A stretch of DNA of 39,667 nt from Bacteroidota bacterium. Its GTDB lineage: Bacteria; Bacteroidota; Ignavibacteria; Ignavibacteriales; Ignavibacteriaceae. Below are positions 27,297 through 36,891 of this stretch, piece after piece. A model generated the notes under the pieces. It did not search any database. It saw nothing but the letters and a program-made list of their open reading frames with translations, and was not told the DNA's origin. A program made the position numbers and the translations under genes. Within the stretch, counting starts at the first letter, position 1. Every line of letters starts with the position of its first letter. The DNA lies in the NCBI GenBank assembly GCA_021783875.1, contig JAJXTM010000002.1, positions 1 through 39,667 of the forward strand, given 5' to 3'.

Positions 27297-28289
27297 TTAT
27301 ATCCATCCCATTTCTTTATACCATTCGCATGTTCTTTTAATTCCCTCAACCTCTGAGATTTTTTGATGATAGCCTAAATCTTTAACAGCTTTCTCAGTGC
27401 TGCAAATCCAAAATTGCCTTGTAATATCTTTTGCCTTCTCAATGTTAAGAGTAGCCGGCTTATTGCTGAACATCGAAAAAAATTGAGCAATTGCAGCAAT
27501 TAAATAGACTGCAGAATGAGGAACTTTTATTTTAAAGGGTTTTTTATTTAGTACAATTGATGTTGCTTCACCGATTTCCTCCCATGAGTAAAATTTTTCT
27601 GAACTTATAAAATAAATCTGTCCCGTAGATTTTATTGAAATTGCTGCAAGGAATAATCCTTCTACCAAGTCTCTGACATGTATAAGACTAATTAGTTTTT
27701 TATTAAAACCGATTGTCGTCATCAGTCCGCTATTAAAAGTTTTGAAGAAAATCAATATCTCAGTATCTCTTTCCCCATATATAGCAGGAGCTCTGCAAAT
27801 AGTAATCGGAATATCCTTCATGTATTTTTTTGCCAAACTTTCTTGTGCTAACTTGCTTCGCCCATAAGTCGTAATCGGAGAACATTCATCTTCCTCTGAA
27901 ACCGGAATCCCATTATGTGAAGGTCCGCTTACTGTCTGGCTGCTGACAATAATAAACTTCTTTATCTTATCTTTAAATTCAAGAGCAACTTCTAAAAGGT
28001 TTTTGGTAGTGTTTACGTTTCCTTCAAAATAACCTTCTGAAGTTTTAGATTTTACAACTCCTGCGACATGAAAAATATAATTTACTCCATCAAAAGCTTT
28101 ACGTATTCCTGCAAGGTCTGTCAGACCGCAATCAAATAGCTCTATGGGTTTGTTTTCTAGCCATTTGAGGCTGCTTGTTTTTCTGACTATACATCGGACA
28201 TTAAAACCTTTTTCCAAAAGGAAATCAACCAAATGACTTCCTACAAATCCAGAACCACCTGTAACTAATGCTGTATTTTTAATTTCCAT
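27297..28289 (-). CDS. NAD(P)-dependent epimerase/dehydratase (extended SDR)
   Basis: TALVTGGSGFVGSHLVDFLLEKG; SSQTVSG; YGRSK catalytic motif. Confidence 0.9.
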   Translation of the reverse strand: MEIKNTALVTGGSGFVGSHLVDFLLEKGFNVRCIVRKTSSLKWLENKPIELFDCGLTDLAGIRKAFDGVNYIFHVAGVVKSKTSEGYFEGNVNTTKNLLEVALEFKDKIKKFIIVSSQTVSGPSHNGIPVSEEDECSPITTYGRSKLAQESLAKKYMKDIPITICRAPAIYGERDTEILIFFKTFNSGLMTTIGFNKKLISLIHVRDLVEGLFLAAISIKSTGQIYFISSEKFYSWEEIGEATSIVLNKKPFKIKVPHSAVYLIAAIAQFFSMFSNKPATLNIEKAKDITRQFWICSTEKAVKDLGYHQKISEVEGIKRTCEWYKEMGWI

Positions 28290-28550
28290 AATTTCTATTT
28301 ATTTGATTTTAAGGGTATTTAATTTTACATTTTACTACTAAATTTAAGAAAATTTTTGATTACTTAGTCAAAAGTTGCCTAATAAATATTTTTGTTAAAA
28401 ACCTGTAAAATTAACTTTCCGAACTATGGGGTATTTTAATATTTTAAGTAATATTCGGTTTCAAAAGGAGCAGGATTCATTTTAACAATAGTATTTTGTA
28501 TTATATTTTATAAATAAGTTATTCCATTTTCTAAAGATATCCCCGGAGGA

Positions 28551-29744
28551 ATGTTGGATTTATTCAAAAAATGCTATGAATTTACAAGAGCTGATGAAAT
28601 AAAAGCTCTTGGTTTATATCCCTATTTTAGACCTATTGAAGAGAATGAAGGTCCTGTAGTCAAGATTGAAGGAAAAAGAATTATTATGGCAGGTTCAAAT
28701 AATTATTTAGGACTAACTGCCCATCCAAGAGTAAAAGAAGCTGCCATTAAAGCAATTGAGAAGTACGGAACAGGCTGCTCCGGTTCAAGATATTTAACAG
28801 GAACTCTAGATCTTCATATTGAATTAGAGGATAAGTTAGCAAAGTATTTTAATAAAGAAGCTGTTCTTCTTTTTAGCACAGGTTATCAAACAGCTCAAGG
28901 CATAATTCCTACACTAGTGCAGCGTGGTGATTATGTTATTTCTGATAAAGATAATCACGCATGTATAATCGCCGGAAACTTAATGGCTAAAGGTGCAACA
29001 GCTGAGTTTGTACGTTATAAGCATAATGATATGGATGACCTTGAAAGAGTCATTGCAAAACTTCCAGAAGATGCTGCTAAGTTAATTGTTAGCGATGGTG
29101 TCTTTAGTACTGGCGGAGAAATAGTTGATTTGATAAATCTGAATAATATTGCAAAAAAATATAATGCAAGAATTTTAATTGATGACGCACATTCTGTAGG
29201 AGTAATCGGTAAGGGAGGCAGAGGTACAGCAAGTGAATTTAATCTCGAAAACGAAATTGATATGACCATGGGTACTTTTAGTAAAACTTTTGCTTCCTTA
29301 GGAGGTTTTGTAGCCGGAGAATCAAAAGTCATAAACTATATAAAACACCATTCGCCCGCATTGATTTTTAGCGCTTCACCTACGCCTGCTTCAGTTGCCT
29401 CTGCAATAGCTGCACTCGAAATTTTGCAAGAGGAACCAGATAGAGTTACTAGATTAATTCGCAATGCGGAAAAAATGAGACATGGATTAAAATCCGTTGG
29501 ATTTACTGTTCTCGATGGCAGAACTGCAATTGTCCCCGTAATTGTTGGTAATGATGAGTTGGCATTTAAAATGTGGAAAATGTTATATGATGCTGGAGTA
29601 TTTGTAAATGTTTTTATTTCTCCGGGTGTTCCGCCAGGCAGACAGATGATGAGAACAAGTTATATGGCAACTCATGAAGATTCTCATTTGGATGAAATTT
29701 TACATATTTTTACTGAAACTGGAAAAAATTTGGGGCTAATTTGA
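28551..29744 (+). CDS. spt: PLP-dependent alpha-oxoamine synthase, probable serine palmitoyltransferase
   Basis: [79 protein letters not shown] (PLP Lys); N-terminal YPYFR.IE recalled from Bacteroides SPT. Confidence 0.78.
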   Translation: MLDLFKKCYEFTRADEIKALGLYPYFRPIEENEGPVVKIEGKRIIMAGSNNYLGLTAHPRVKEAAIKAIEKYGTGCSGSRYLTGTLDLHIELEDKLAKYFNKEAVLLFSTGYQTAQGIIPTLVQRGDYVISDKDNHACIIAGNLMAKGATAEFVRYKHNDMDDLERVIAKLPEDAAKLIVSDGVFSTGGEIVDLINLNNIAKKYNARILIDDAHSVGVIGKGGRGTASEFNLENEIDMTMGTFSKTFASLGGFVAGESKVINYIKHHSPALIFSASPTPASVASAIAALEILQEEPDRVTRLIRNAEKMRHGLKSVGFTVLDGRTAIVPVIVGNDELAFKMWKMLYDAGVFVNVFISPGVPPGRQMMRTSYMATHEDSHLDEILHIFTETGKNLGLI

Positions 29745-29769
29745 CAATACGTATCTACTAAATTTAAGG

Positions 29770-29802
29770 GCATACCTATACTTTTTAGGTATGCTTTTTT
29801 TT
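29770..29802 (+). terminator. Intrinsic terminator after the SPT-like gene
   Basis: GCATACCTA-tactttt-TAGGTATGC followed by TTTTTTTT. Confidence 0.9.
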
Positions 29803-29832
29803 ATTTTATTAAAATTATAAAGGTTGCGTAAA

Positions 29833-30954
29833 ATGAGTTCAATAAAAATTTCTATAGTAAAAACTCCCAAAGATTTAATGCGGTTTATAAAGTTTCAATG
29901 GAAGATTTATCAGGATGATCCTAATTGGGTACCACCTCTAATTATGGACAGAAAAAAGATATTAAGTAAAGAAAAAAACCCCTTTTTCAAACATTCGGAA
30001 GCTGAGTATTTTCTTGCTGAACGTGATGGTGAATTAGTCGGAAGAATAGCTGCAATAAAGAATGATCTTCATAATAAATATCATAATGACAAAATAGGAT
30101 TTTTTGGATTTTTTGAATGCATAAATGACCAAGAAATAGCCAATAGATTATTTGATACAGCAAAAGACTGGCTCAAGGGAAAAGGCATGGATACTATGCG
30201 TGGTCCAGTTAACCCATCAACTAATGATGAAGTGGGTATGCTTTTAGAAGGTTTTGACGACCCTCCAAGATTATTGATGACTTATAATCCTAAATACTAT
30301 TTGAGTCTTTGCGATAATTACGGATTAGTCAAAACTAAAGATTTATATGCTTACAAGCTTGAAAATCATAAAGTTGTTGGTTCGGATAAGATTAGGCGAG
30401 TAGCTGAAATTGCACAAAAAAGGTCAGGCATTAAAATATCTCAATTAAATATGAAGGATTTTAAGAATGAAGTTGAAAAGGTGAAATATGTATATAATAA
30501 AGCCTGGGCGCCGAACTGGGGATTCGTACCAATGACTGATGATGAATTGGATGCTATGGCGAAGGACCTTAAACCGCTAGTAGAGCCTTCACTTGTTTTG
30601 TTTGGTGAAATTGACAATAAATTAGTTGGATTTGCCTTAGTGCTGCCAGATTACAATTATATTTTTAAACAATTAAATGGTAATCTTTTCCCATTTGGCA
30701 TTATAAAACTATTTACGCAAAAGAAAAAGATTAAATGGAGCAGAATAATTACTTTAGGGTTAATTTCCGAATACCAGAAAAAAGGTCTTGATGCTGTTTT
30801 TTATTGGGAAATTGTAAACCGCGCTCACAATATTGGAATTGACCTTGGAGAAGCAAGCTGGATTTTAGAAGATAATGATATGATGAATCGAGGCGCTCAT
30901 GCAATGAACGGAAATTTATATAAAAAATATAGAATATATGATAAGAAAATTTAA
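29833..30954 (+). CDS. GNAT-like acyltransferase family protein (candidate bacterial ceramide synthase-like)
   Basis: QDDPNWVPPLIMDRKKILSKEKNPFFKHSEAEYFLAERDGELVGRIAAI...GPVNPSTNDEVGMLLEGFDDPP; ATG at 29833; adjacent to the SPT-like gene. Confidence 0.65.
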   Translation: MSSIKISIVKTPKDLMRFIKFQWKIYQDDPNWVPPLIMDRKKILSKEKNPFFKHSEAEYFLAERDGELVGRIAAIKNDLHNKYHNDKIGFFGFFECINDQEIANRLFDTAKDWLKGKGMDTMRGPVNPSTNDEVGMLLEGFDDPPRLLMTYNPKYYLSLCDNYGLVKTKDLYAYKLENHKVVGSDKIRRVAEIAQKRSGIKISQLNMKDFKNEVEKVKYVYNKAWAPNWGFVPMTDDELDAMAKDLKPLVEPSLVLFGEIDNKLVGFALVLPDYNYIFKQLNGNLFPFGIIKLFTQKKKIKWSRIITLGLISEYQKKGLDAVFYWEIVNRAHNIGIDLGEASWILEDNDMMNRGAHAMNGNLYKKYRIYDKKI

Positions 30955-30964
30955 CACTTTTGAG

Positions 30965-30993
30965 ATAAGCCTCTTTTGAGGCTTATTTTTTTT
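30965..30993 (+). terminator. Intrinsic terminator after the GNAT-like gene
   Basis: ATAAGCCTC-tttt-GAGGCTTAT followed by a T-tract. Confidence 0.92.
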
Positions 30994-31016
30994 GCTTTAT
31001 AAACCACTATATTTGT

Positions 31017-33026
31017 ATGAAAATTATCCCCGCCCTTTTCCTTTTATTTTTTTATTCAAACCAAATTTTTCCGCAGTATTCAAAAAATGACGAACAATTA
31101 GTCAGAACAACTTTTTCTAAGGAATTTAATCGCCAAATAATTAACAATTACTTAAAGTCAAACAATAAAATTAAGGTCAAAGCAGCACTTCTGTCAATAT
31201 CTCAAAGTGAGGATACAAGTTGGGTACCCCAAATTGCTCAATTAGACTTTAATATATTTCATAAAGGGATATGCTTTACTTTAGGGGAATTAGGCTACTG
31301 TTATCAATCATCTTCTTATCTTATGAACAAACTTCAAATATTTTCAGGTAATGCAGAAATTTCACACGATATTTTATGCGCTATTGGTCAAACTGGGAAT
31401 AACGGTAATTATCAAAATATTGCAACTGAATACCTTAAGTCAAGCGGAAATAAGTTTAACGGTATTTCTATAGCAATTTTCGATTTTTTTAGAAGAGATA
31501 TTTTTGAGAGCGATTTAAATAATAAAATTATTGAACATGAATTATCCACTTCAAATATAGATTCAAAAGAGTTTTTTGAAGCTGCCTTCGCATTGTATAG
31601 AACCGGTGGAAATGGTTATGGGAAAGAAAAAATTATTACATATATAGTTGAAAATTTTAATTTTAATGAAAGTTTAGATACAAACAAATATAAGGTCTCA
31701 TCAGTCTGCTATTTACTTTCTTATTTAGGGGAAATTAAATACTTCCCTTCTAATTTTGATCTTCTCCTCAAGATAATTTCTTCGCCTTTTTATAACATAA
31801 AAGTAACAGCAGCCCAGACGCTTTGTTATTATGACTTCAAAGATAAGAATCAATTATCCAAATATTTTCATTTAATTGATGATAAAAACACCACCGTTTC
31901 CCGTCAGGTTTCAATTTCAGTAAGAAACATTAAACTAGAACCCGGATTAAAGGAATTTCTGAGAAGATTAATTCTTCAAAATATATTTAACAATAATCTG
32001 TCAGGCAATTCTAGGGGTGAATTATTCCTAAGTTATCTAAAATTATTCCCGCAATCATTTTCAAAAATGATCAGCAACTTTAAAAATAAGATACGGGTTA
32101 ATTATTTGATAGAGGGATGTGCAAATTTTGACTCTTCGGAAATTGCACTAAATTTTTTATCAAAAATGTATCTTGCGACATCTGAAAAATTAAAAATAAC
32201 TTCCCTGAACTCACTTCTAAAGTTTCAATATAATTTTTCTAGGAATAGTCGAATCAAAGCTATATTCTTTAAATCGCTTTCATCAAACTCTCCCGCTTTG
32301 GTTTCATCCGCAGCTGATGGTTTGGCTTCGAATTTTATTGTCTCAAACAAAACCTTAATTATTAAGACAATAAATCAGCAATGTCTTAAATTAAAGAATA
32401 AATCTGACTATTTAGAAAGTTTGATGTCACTTTATAATCTTGCTTCAAAAATTGATTCTTCTTTTGGAATAAAAATATTACGAAGTTTATCTTTATCTCT
32501 TGATTATTCAATTAAAAAATTTGCATTTAATAAATTAGGGAGATCGACAAGGGCATTAAGAAAAAACATAAATAATTTCCGCAAACTTTGGAGATTAGCT
32601 TTTCAGTATAAAAAAGCAAAAATTATGACCACTAAAGGATCTTTTATAATAAAGTTTTTACCTCAATTTGCGCCCTTAACTGTTGGCAATTTTTGTTACC
32701 TTACTTTGAAAAAGATAATATTAAATAATAGATTTCATAGGGTTGTCCCAGGTTTTGTAATACAAGGCGGAGACCCAGAAGAAACTGGATGGGGTGGACC
32801 GGGATATGAGATAAACTCTGAGCTATCAGCATTAACTTTCAATACGGGCAAAGTAGGCATGGCTAGCGCCGGAAAAGATACTGAAGGTTCTCAATGGTTT
32901 GTCACAACAGGATACTTTCCTCATTTAGACGGGAGGTATACAATTTTCGCAAAGGTGGTTTCAGGAATATACAATGTGCAGCATATTGATCAAGGCGATA
33001 AAGTAATTTCGATTAATTTATTCTGA
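31017..33026 (+). CDS. Exported protein with helical-repeat (HEAT-like) N-terminus and C-terminal cyclophilin-type PPIase domain
   Basis: N-terminal signal; alpha-helical repeats; C-terminal MTTKGSFIIKFLPQFAPLTVGNF...NNRFHRVVPGFVIQGGDPEETGWGGPGYEI...TEGSQWFVTTGYFPHLDGRYTIFAKVVSG. Confidence 0.88.
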   Translation: MKIIPALFLLFFYSNQIFPQYSKNDEQLVRTTFSKEFNRQIINNYLKSNNKIKVKAALLSISQSEDTSWVPQIAQLDFNIFHKGICFTLGELGYCYQSSSYLMNKLQIFSGNAEISHDILCAIGQTGNNGNYQNIATEYLKSSGNKFNGISIAIFDFFRRDIFESDLNNKIIEHELSTSNIDSKEFFEAAFALYRTGGNGYGKEKIITYIVENFNFNESLDTNKYKVSSVCYLLSYLGEIKYFPSNFDLLLKIISSPFYNIKVTAAQTLCYYDFKDKNQLSKYFHLIDDKNTTVSRQVSISVRNIKLEPGLKEFLRRLILQNIFNNNLSGNSRGELFLSYLKLFPQSFSKMISNFKNKIRVNYLIEGCANFDSSEIALNFLSKMYLATSEKLKITSLNSLLKFQYNFSRNSRIKAIFFKSLSSNSPALVSSAADGLASNFIVSNKTLIIKTINQQCLKLKNKSDYLESLMSLYNLASKIDSSFGIKILRSLSLSLDYSIKKFAFNKLGRSTRALRKNINNFRKLWRLAFQYKKAKIMTTKGSFIIKFLPQFAPLTVGNFCYLTLKKIILNNRFHRVVPGFVIQGGDPEETGWGGPGYEINSELSALTFNTGKVGMASAGKDTEGSQWFVTTGYFPHLDGRYTIFAKVVSGIYNVQHIDQGDKVISINLF

Positions 33027-33902
33027 TAGACCCAAAGCTGCATTATATTTAGCAGTATTCGAGGGATCAATCTTTTTCAATATGTTAAAAATATTTTTAT
33101 CGGGATAATCAGATAAGTATTGTGTAATCTCGCCGCTGCGTGCATCAAAGAAAGTCTTTATAGGGATACTGAGAAAATCGACTTTATCTCTTAAAGAATA
33201 TATTGTATTAATTAGATAAACAATCTTTTCTTGTCCAATTTTTTTATTGATAGCAAAAATATCAATCCCATAATAATATTGATAGAAAGCTTGTCGGAAA
33301 GGTCTTAATTTATCACTTAACATATCCTCTACCAAAGATTCTCTGTTATAACCGCTCCCACCTAATCCCCATCCTTTGGAATAGGTACTTACCGTAGCCA
33401 TATTAACTATATTTAATGCTTTGTTAAAAAAAGGTGTACCCCCAAATTCAACATCGGATTCCATTTCAAACCCGATAATTACATTTGCATAATAATCCAA
33501 AAATCCAGTAATTGGGTCAAAATTATTTTTATTAGAATAAAGTGGTTGTCCTTTCTGATAGGTAAAGGACCAAGTAGGATCATTAATACTAAGCATTAGT
33601 GTATTTTTTTCTGACCTATACACAGGTCTTTGACTTGAAACAACGACTTGAGCAGTATAACTAAAATTTGCACTAGCTGATAAGAAAAGTATATTTAATG
33701 AACATGATATTTTATCACCCTGCCACTCATCCGATGAAAATTTTGTTTTATTCATATAGTCGGAAACAGCTCTTTTAAAGTCAGAAAGCAAATCTCGACT
33801 AGTATTTGTTAAATTATCCATGTTAATAGAAACATTGCAATTCAGTTCTTGTGAGGATGCTATTGCAGATATAAAAATTATAAAAAATAATATTTTTCTC
33901 AT
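33018..33902 (-). CDS. DUF4835 family exported protein (family linked to T9SS in Bacteroidota, PorD-like)
   Basis: Signal peptide MRKILFFIIFISAIASSQELNCNVSIN...; DITGFLDYYANVIIGFEMES-type segment; ATG at 33902 preferred over the track start 34031. Confidence 0.75.
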   Translation of the reverse strand: MRKILFFIIFISAIASSQELNCNVSINMDNLTNTSRDLLSDFKRAVSDYMNKTKFSSDEWQGDKISCSLNILFLSASANFSYTAQVVVSSQRPVYRSEKNTLMLSINDPTWSFTYQKGQPLYSNKNNFDPITGFLDYYANVIIGFEMESDVEFGGTPFFNKALNIVNMATVSTYSKGWGLGGSGYNRESLVEDMLSDKLRPFRQAFYQYYYGIDIFAINKKIGQEKIVYLINTIYSLRDKVDFLSIPIKTFFDARSGEITQYLSDYPDKNIFNILKKIDPSNTAKYNAALGLSE

Positions 33903-33972
33903 TATTATCCCTTGGTGCAAAATAAATGTTGATTTAATATATGAATTTAAGTAATATAGATCAACAAATTTA

Positions 33973-34803
33973 TTGGGGAATAAAATTTTGCATGCCAAAC
34001 AATTTTTTTTAATAATAATATTAACGAACATAACTAATTTTGCACAAATAAATCCGGGAGCAAAACAAGTTTCACTTTCTAATTCAGATGTGGCTACATC
34101 CGGAGATGTATTTGCAATATTTGATAATCCAGCCGGTCTATCAATGATAAAATGGCAAGAAATGGGTGTATATTACTCACCTTCTCCTTATGGAATATCT
34201 GAAATGGCGAATGTGTTTGGAGCATATAATCAGCCATTCTCTTTCGGCTCAATTGCATTTGGCGTTATGACTTATGGATATGAATTATACCGTGAAAATA
34301 AATTTTCCTTAGCTTACTCATATAATTTTCAGAATGGATTTCAAGCTGGAATAACTTTGAATTGGTATACAGTTGTAATCAAAAACTACGGCAATTCATC
34401 TACTTACTTCTTGAATATTGGGGGGATAATTAATTTAAACGAGATACTTAGAATGGGATTTCATTTTGAAAATATAAACAGAGCTTCGCTATCCGATGCG
34501 GATAATCAGATCCCTGTAATATTTAATTCCGGATTTAGCTTTGACGCAACAAAAGAATTTTCATTGCATCTAGCTATGGAAAAAGATCTAATTCGAAATG
34601 CATCCATAAAATTAGGGTTAGAATATAATTTAATTAAGTATTTTTCAATACGAACTGGATTTGCCAATGAGCCCTCAAAATATTCAGCTGGCATTGGAAT
34701 AAATTACTCCGGTTTTCGCTTTAATTATGCAATATATACACATCAGGAATTGGGGATCACTCATCAATTCGATCTAATTTATTGTTTAGATTCAAATATT
34801 TAA
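33973..34803 (+). CDS. PorV/PorQ-like outer-membrane beta-barrel protein
   Basis: GAKQVSLSNSDVATSGDVFAIFDNPAGLSMIKWQEMGVYYSPSPYGISEMANVFGAYNQPF...; TTG start at 33973 or 33988. Confidence 0.65.
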   Translation: MGNKILHAKQFFLIIILTNITNFAQINPGAKQVSLSNSDVATSGDVFAIFDNPAGLSMIKWQEMGVYYSPSPYGISEMANVFGAYNQPFSFGSIAFGVMTYGYELYRENKFSLAYSYNFQNGFQAGITLNWYTVVIKNYGNSSTYFLNIGGIINLNEILRMGFHFENINRASLSDADNQIPVIFNSGFSFDATKEFSLHLAMEKDLIRNASIKLGLEYNLIKYFSIRTGFANEPSKYSAGIGINYSGFRFNYAIYTHQELGITHQFDLIYCLDSNI

Positions 34804-34841
34804 AACTCTGTAGCTGAAATATCAAAGGGAAATGACGATAA

Positions 34842-36854
34842 ATGAGAGTTACTTCTTTTAGTAAAATATTTTTGTGTTTCTTTTGCTTAAGTTTCAGCAT
34901 AAATGCGCAAATAGATACTTCTGTTATTATTCTCGAAGATGCGGCAGATGACTTTTTAGATGACTCACAGGATCAAAGAGATGGTAGTAGTCCTATCAAT
35001 TATATTGAACTGCTTCTTAGTAATCCTATAAATATTAATAATGCAAGTGCCATAGAACTACAATCCATTCCTTACATAGATTCGAAGACTGCGCGAACTA
35101 TAATTAAGCAAAGAGAAACCTATGGTTATTTTTTTTCTAAAAAAGAATTATATTCTATTAAAGAGATACCAATAGACTTAATTACTAAAATTCTTCCTTT
35201 CTTAAAGATTGGAGAAGAGCTCAAAGATACCCCAGAGAATAAGAAATCTGAATTTTTCTATTCCGGAATAAGAAGAAATGTTAAAGTAAATTATCGAAGT
35301 CGATTTATTTATGATTTACAGCAAAGGCAGGGCTTTAAAGATGGTTCTTACAAAGGCTCACCTTTATTAACATATAGCCGGCTAAAAGTGAAGTTAGGGA
35401 AGAATATTTCATCAGGGATTTTAATTCAGAAAGATGCTGGTGAAATTTCATTAATAGATTTTTTATCTTTCTTTTTAGAGATAAAAAATTTTTCAATCTT
35501 TGATAATATTACATTAGGCGATTATCAGCTGCATTTTGGAAATGGACTAACATTTTCCGGAGGTTACGGAAATTCAAAAGGATCGAATGCTATTTTACTT
35601 TCGGCAACTAAGTATTTTTTGTCCACTCCTAAAAACAGTTCGGCAGAAAATAATTTTTATAGAGGCATAACTCTATCTTCAACTATCAATAATTTTCATC
35701 TTTCATCATTTGTTTCCATAAATAAATTGGATGCAGTAATTGATTTAGAAAGCAATGAGATTGTTTCAAATCCGGTAAGCGGATACCACCGGACAATTAA
35801 TGAAATTGCTTCCAAAAATAAATCTTCTGAAACATTGTACGGAGCGAGTTTAGGTTATGATTTGACCGCGAATATAAATACTGCATGTTTATTTTACCAT
35901 TCTTATTTTTCTAATGCTATTGCACAGACAACAACAAATAAATCCGGTAGTGATTTTAATTATTTTTCATTTTTTACAAAATTTGATTTTGAAGACTTTA
36001 ATCTAAATGCTGAAGCAGCATCTGATATTAATCATATTTCATTTTTCGGCTATGTTACATTCGATGCCTCAAAGCATCTAACATTGGTTAGTTCAATTAG
36101 AAATTATCCTTTTAATTATTTTAATTTACATGGTGCAGGTTTTGGGGAAAAATCAAATTCATGCAGTAACGAAACTGGATATTATACCGGTTTAAGATGG
36201 AGAACTGATTTTGGAGTAATCAATTTTTATTTTGACCAATTTTATTACCCGCACTTAAGCACTAATGTCCCATTATCTTCTTCCGGTAATGAATTCCTAT
36301 TTGATATTTCATCGCATTTAGCAAAGCATATCAATCTCAGACTCAAGTTAAAGAGAGAGATCAAAGAAACATCAGCTGAAATAGTAAATTTGCGCAGAGT
36401 AATAACCGGATTAAAATACTCTTCAAAAATTGATTTAACTATAAATATAACTAATTCTCTAAAGATCAAGGATATATTTGATTATAATAATTATTACTTA
36501 AAAATGACGAATTTAAGAGAAGATGGATTTTTATTTTCTCAAGCTATATATTATTCTTCAAGGAGTAACTTAAATATTCAAAGCAGGATTTGCATATATA
36601 AAAGTTACTCAATAAACTCGGCAATATATGAGTATGAAAATGATTTACCGGGGTATCTAACAGGTAATATTTTTATTGGAGAAGGTATGCGATGGTTTTT
36701 TATATTTAGCTATGAGGTTTTAAAATCTTTTAATATTTCACTAAAGTACTCGGAAACAATTAAGCCAAAAGATAAGGCAATAAGTAGTGGAGATGCTAAG
36801 ATTGATGGAAATCTTGATAACAGATTAGAAGTACAATTAGATATAGATTTATAA
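34842..36854 (+). CDS. Exported helix-hairpin-helix (ComEA-like) domain protein with putative beta-barrel C-terminus
   Basis: Signal peptide; ININNASAIELQSIPYIDSKTARTIIKQRETYGYFFSKKELYSIKEIPIDLITKILPFL; strand-rich remainder. Confidence 0.75.
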   Translation: MRVTSFSKIFLCFFCLSFSINAQIDTSVIILEDAADDFLDDSQDQRDGSSPINYIELLLSNPININNASAIELQSIPYIDSKTARTIIKQRETYGYFFSKKELYSIKEIPIDLITKILPFLKIGEELKDTPENKKSEFFYSGIRRNVKVNYRSRFIYDLQQRQGFKDGSYKGSPLLTYSRLKVKLGKNISSGILIQKDAGEISLIDFLSFFLEIKNFSIFDNITLGDYQLHFGNGLTFSGGYGNSKGSNAILLSATKYFLSTPKNSSAENNFYRGITLSSTINNFHLSSFVSINKLDAVIDLESNEIVSNPVSGYHRTINEIASKNKSSETLYGASLGYDLTANINTACLFYHSYFSNAIAQTTTNKSGSDFNYFSFFTKFDFEDFNLNAEAASDINHISFFGYVTFDASKHLTLVSSIRNYPFNYFNLHGAGFGEKSNSCSNETGYYTGLRWRTDFGVINFYFDQFYYPHLSTNVPLSSSGNEFLFDISSHLAKHINLRLKLKREIKETSAEIVNLRRVITGLKYSSKIDLTINITNSLKIKDIFDYNNYYLKMTNLREDGFLFSQAIYYSSRSNLNIQSRICIYKSYSINSAIYEYENDLPGYLTGNIFIGEGMRWFFIFSYEVLKSFNISLKYSETIKPKDKAISSGDAKIDGNLDNRLEVQLDIDL

Positions 36855-36891
36855 ATAGAATTTTAGGAATTAAAATAACCGGTATGAATTT

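Noticed and set aside
33903-34031. N-terminal extension of the DUF4835 ORF
   Set aside because: Overlaps the divergent PorV-like gene; the internal ATG at 33902 begins a good signal peptide.
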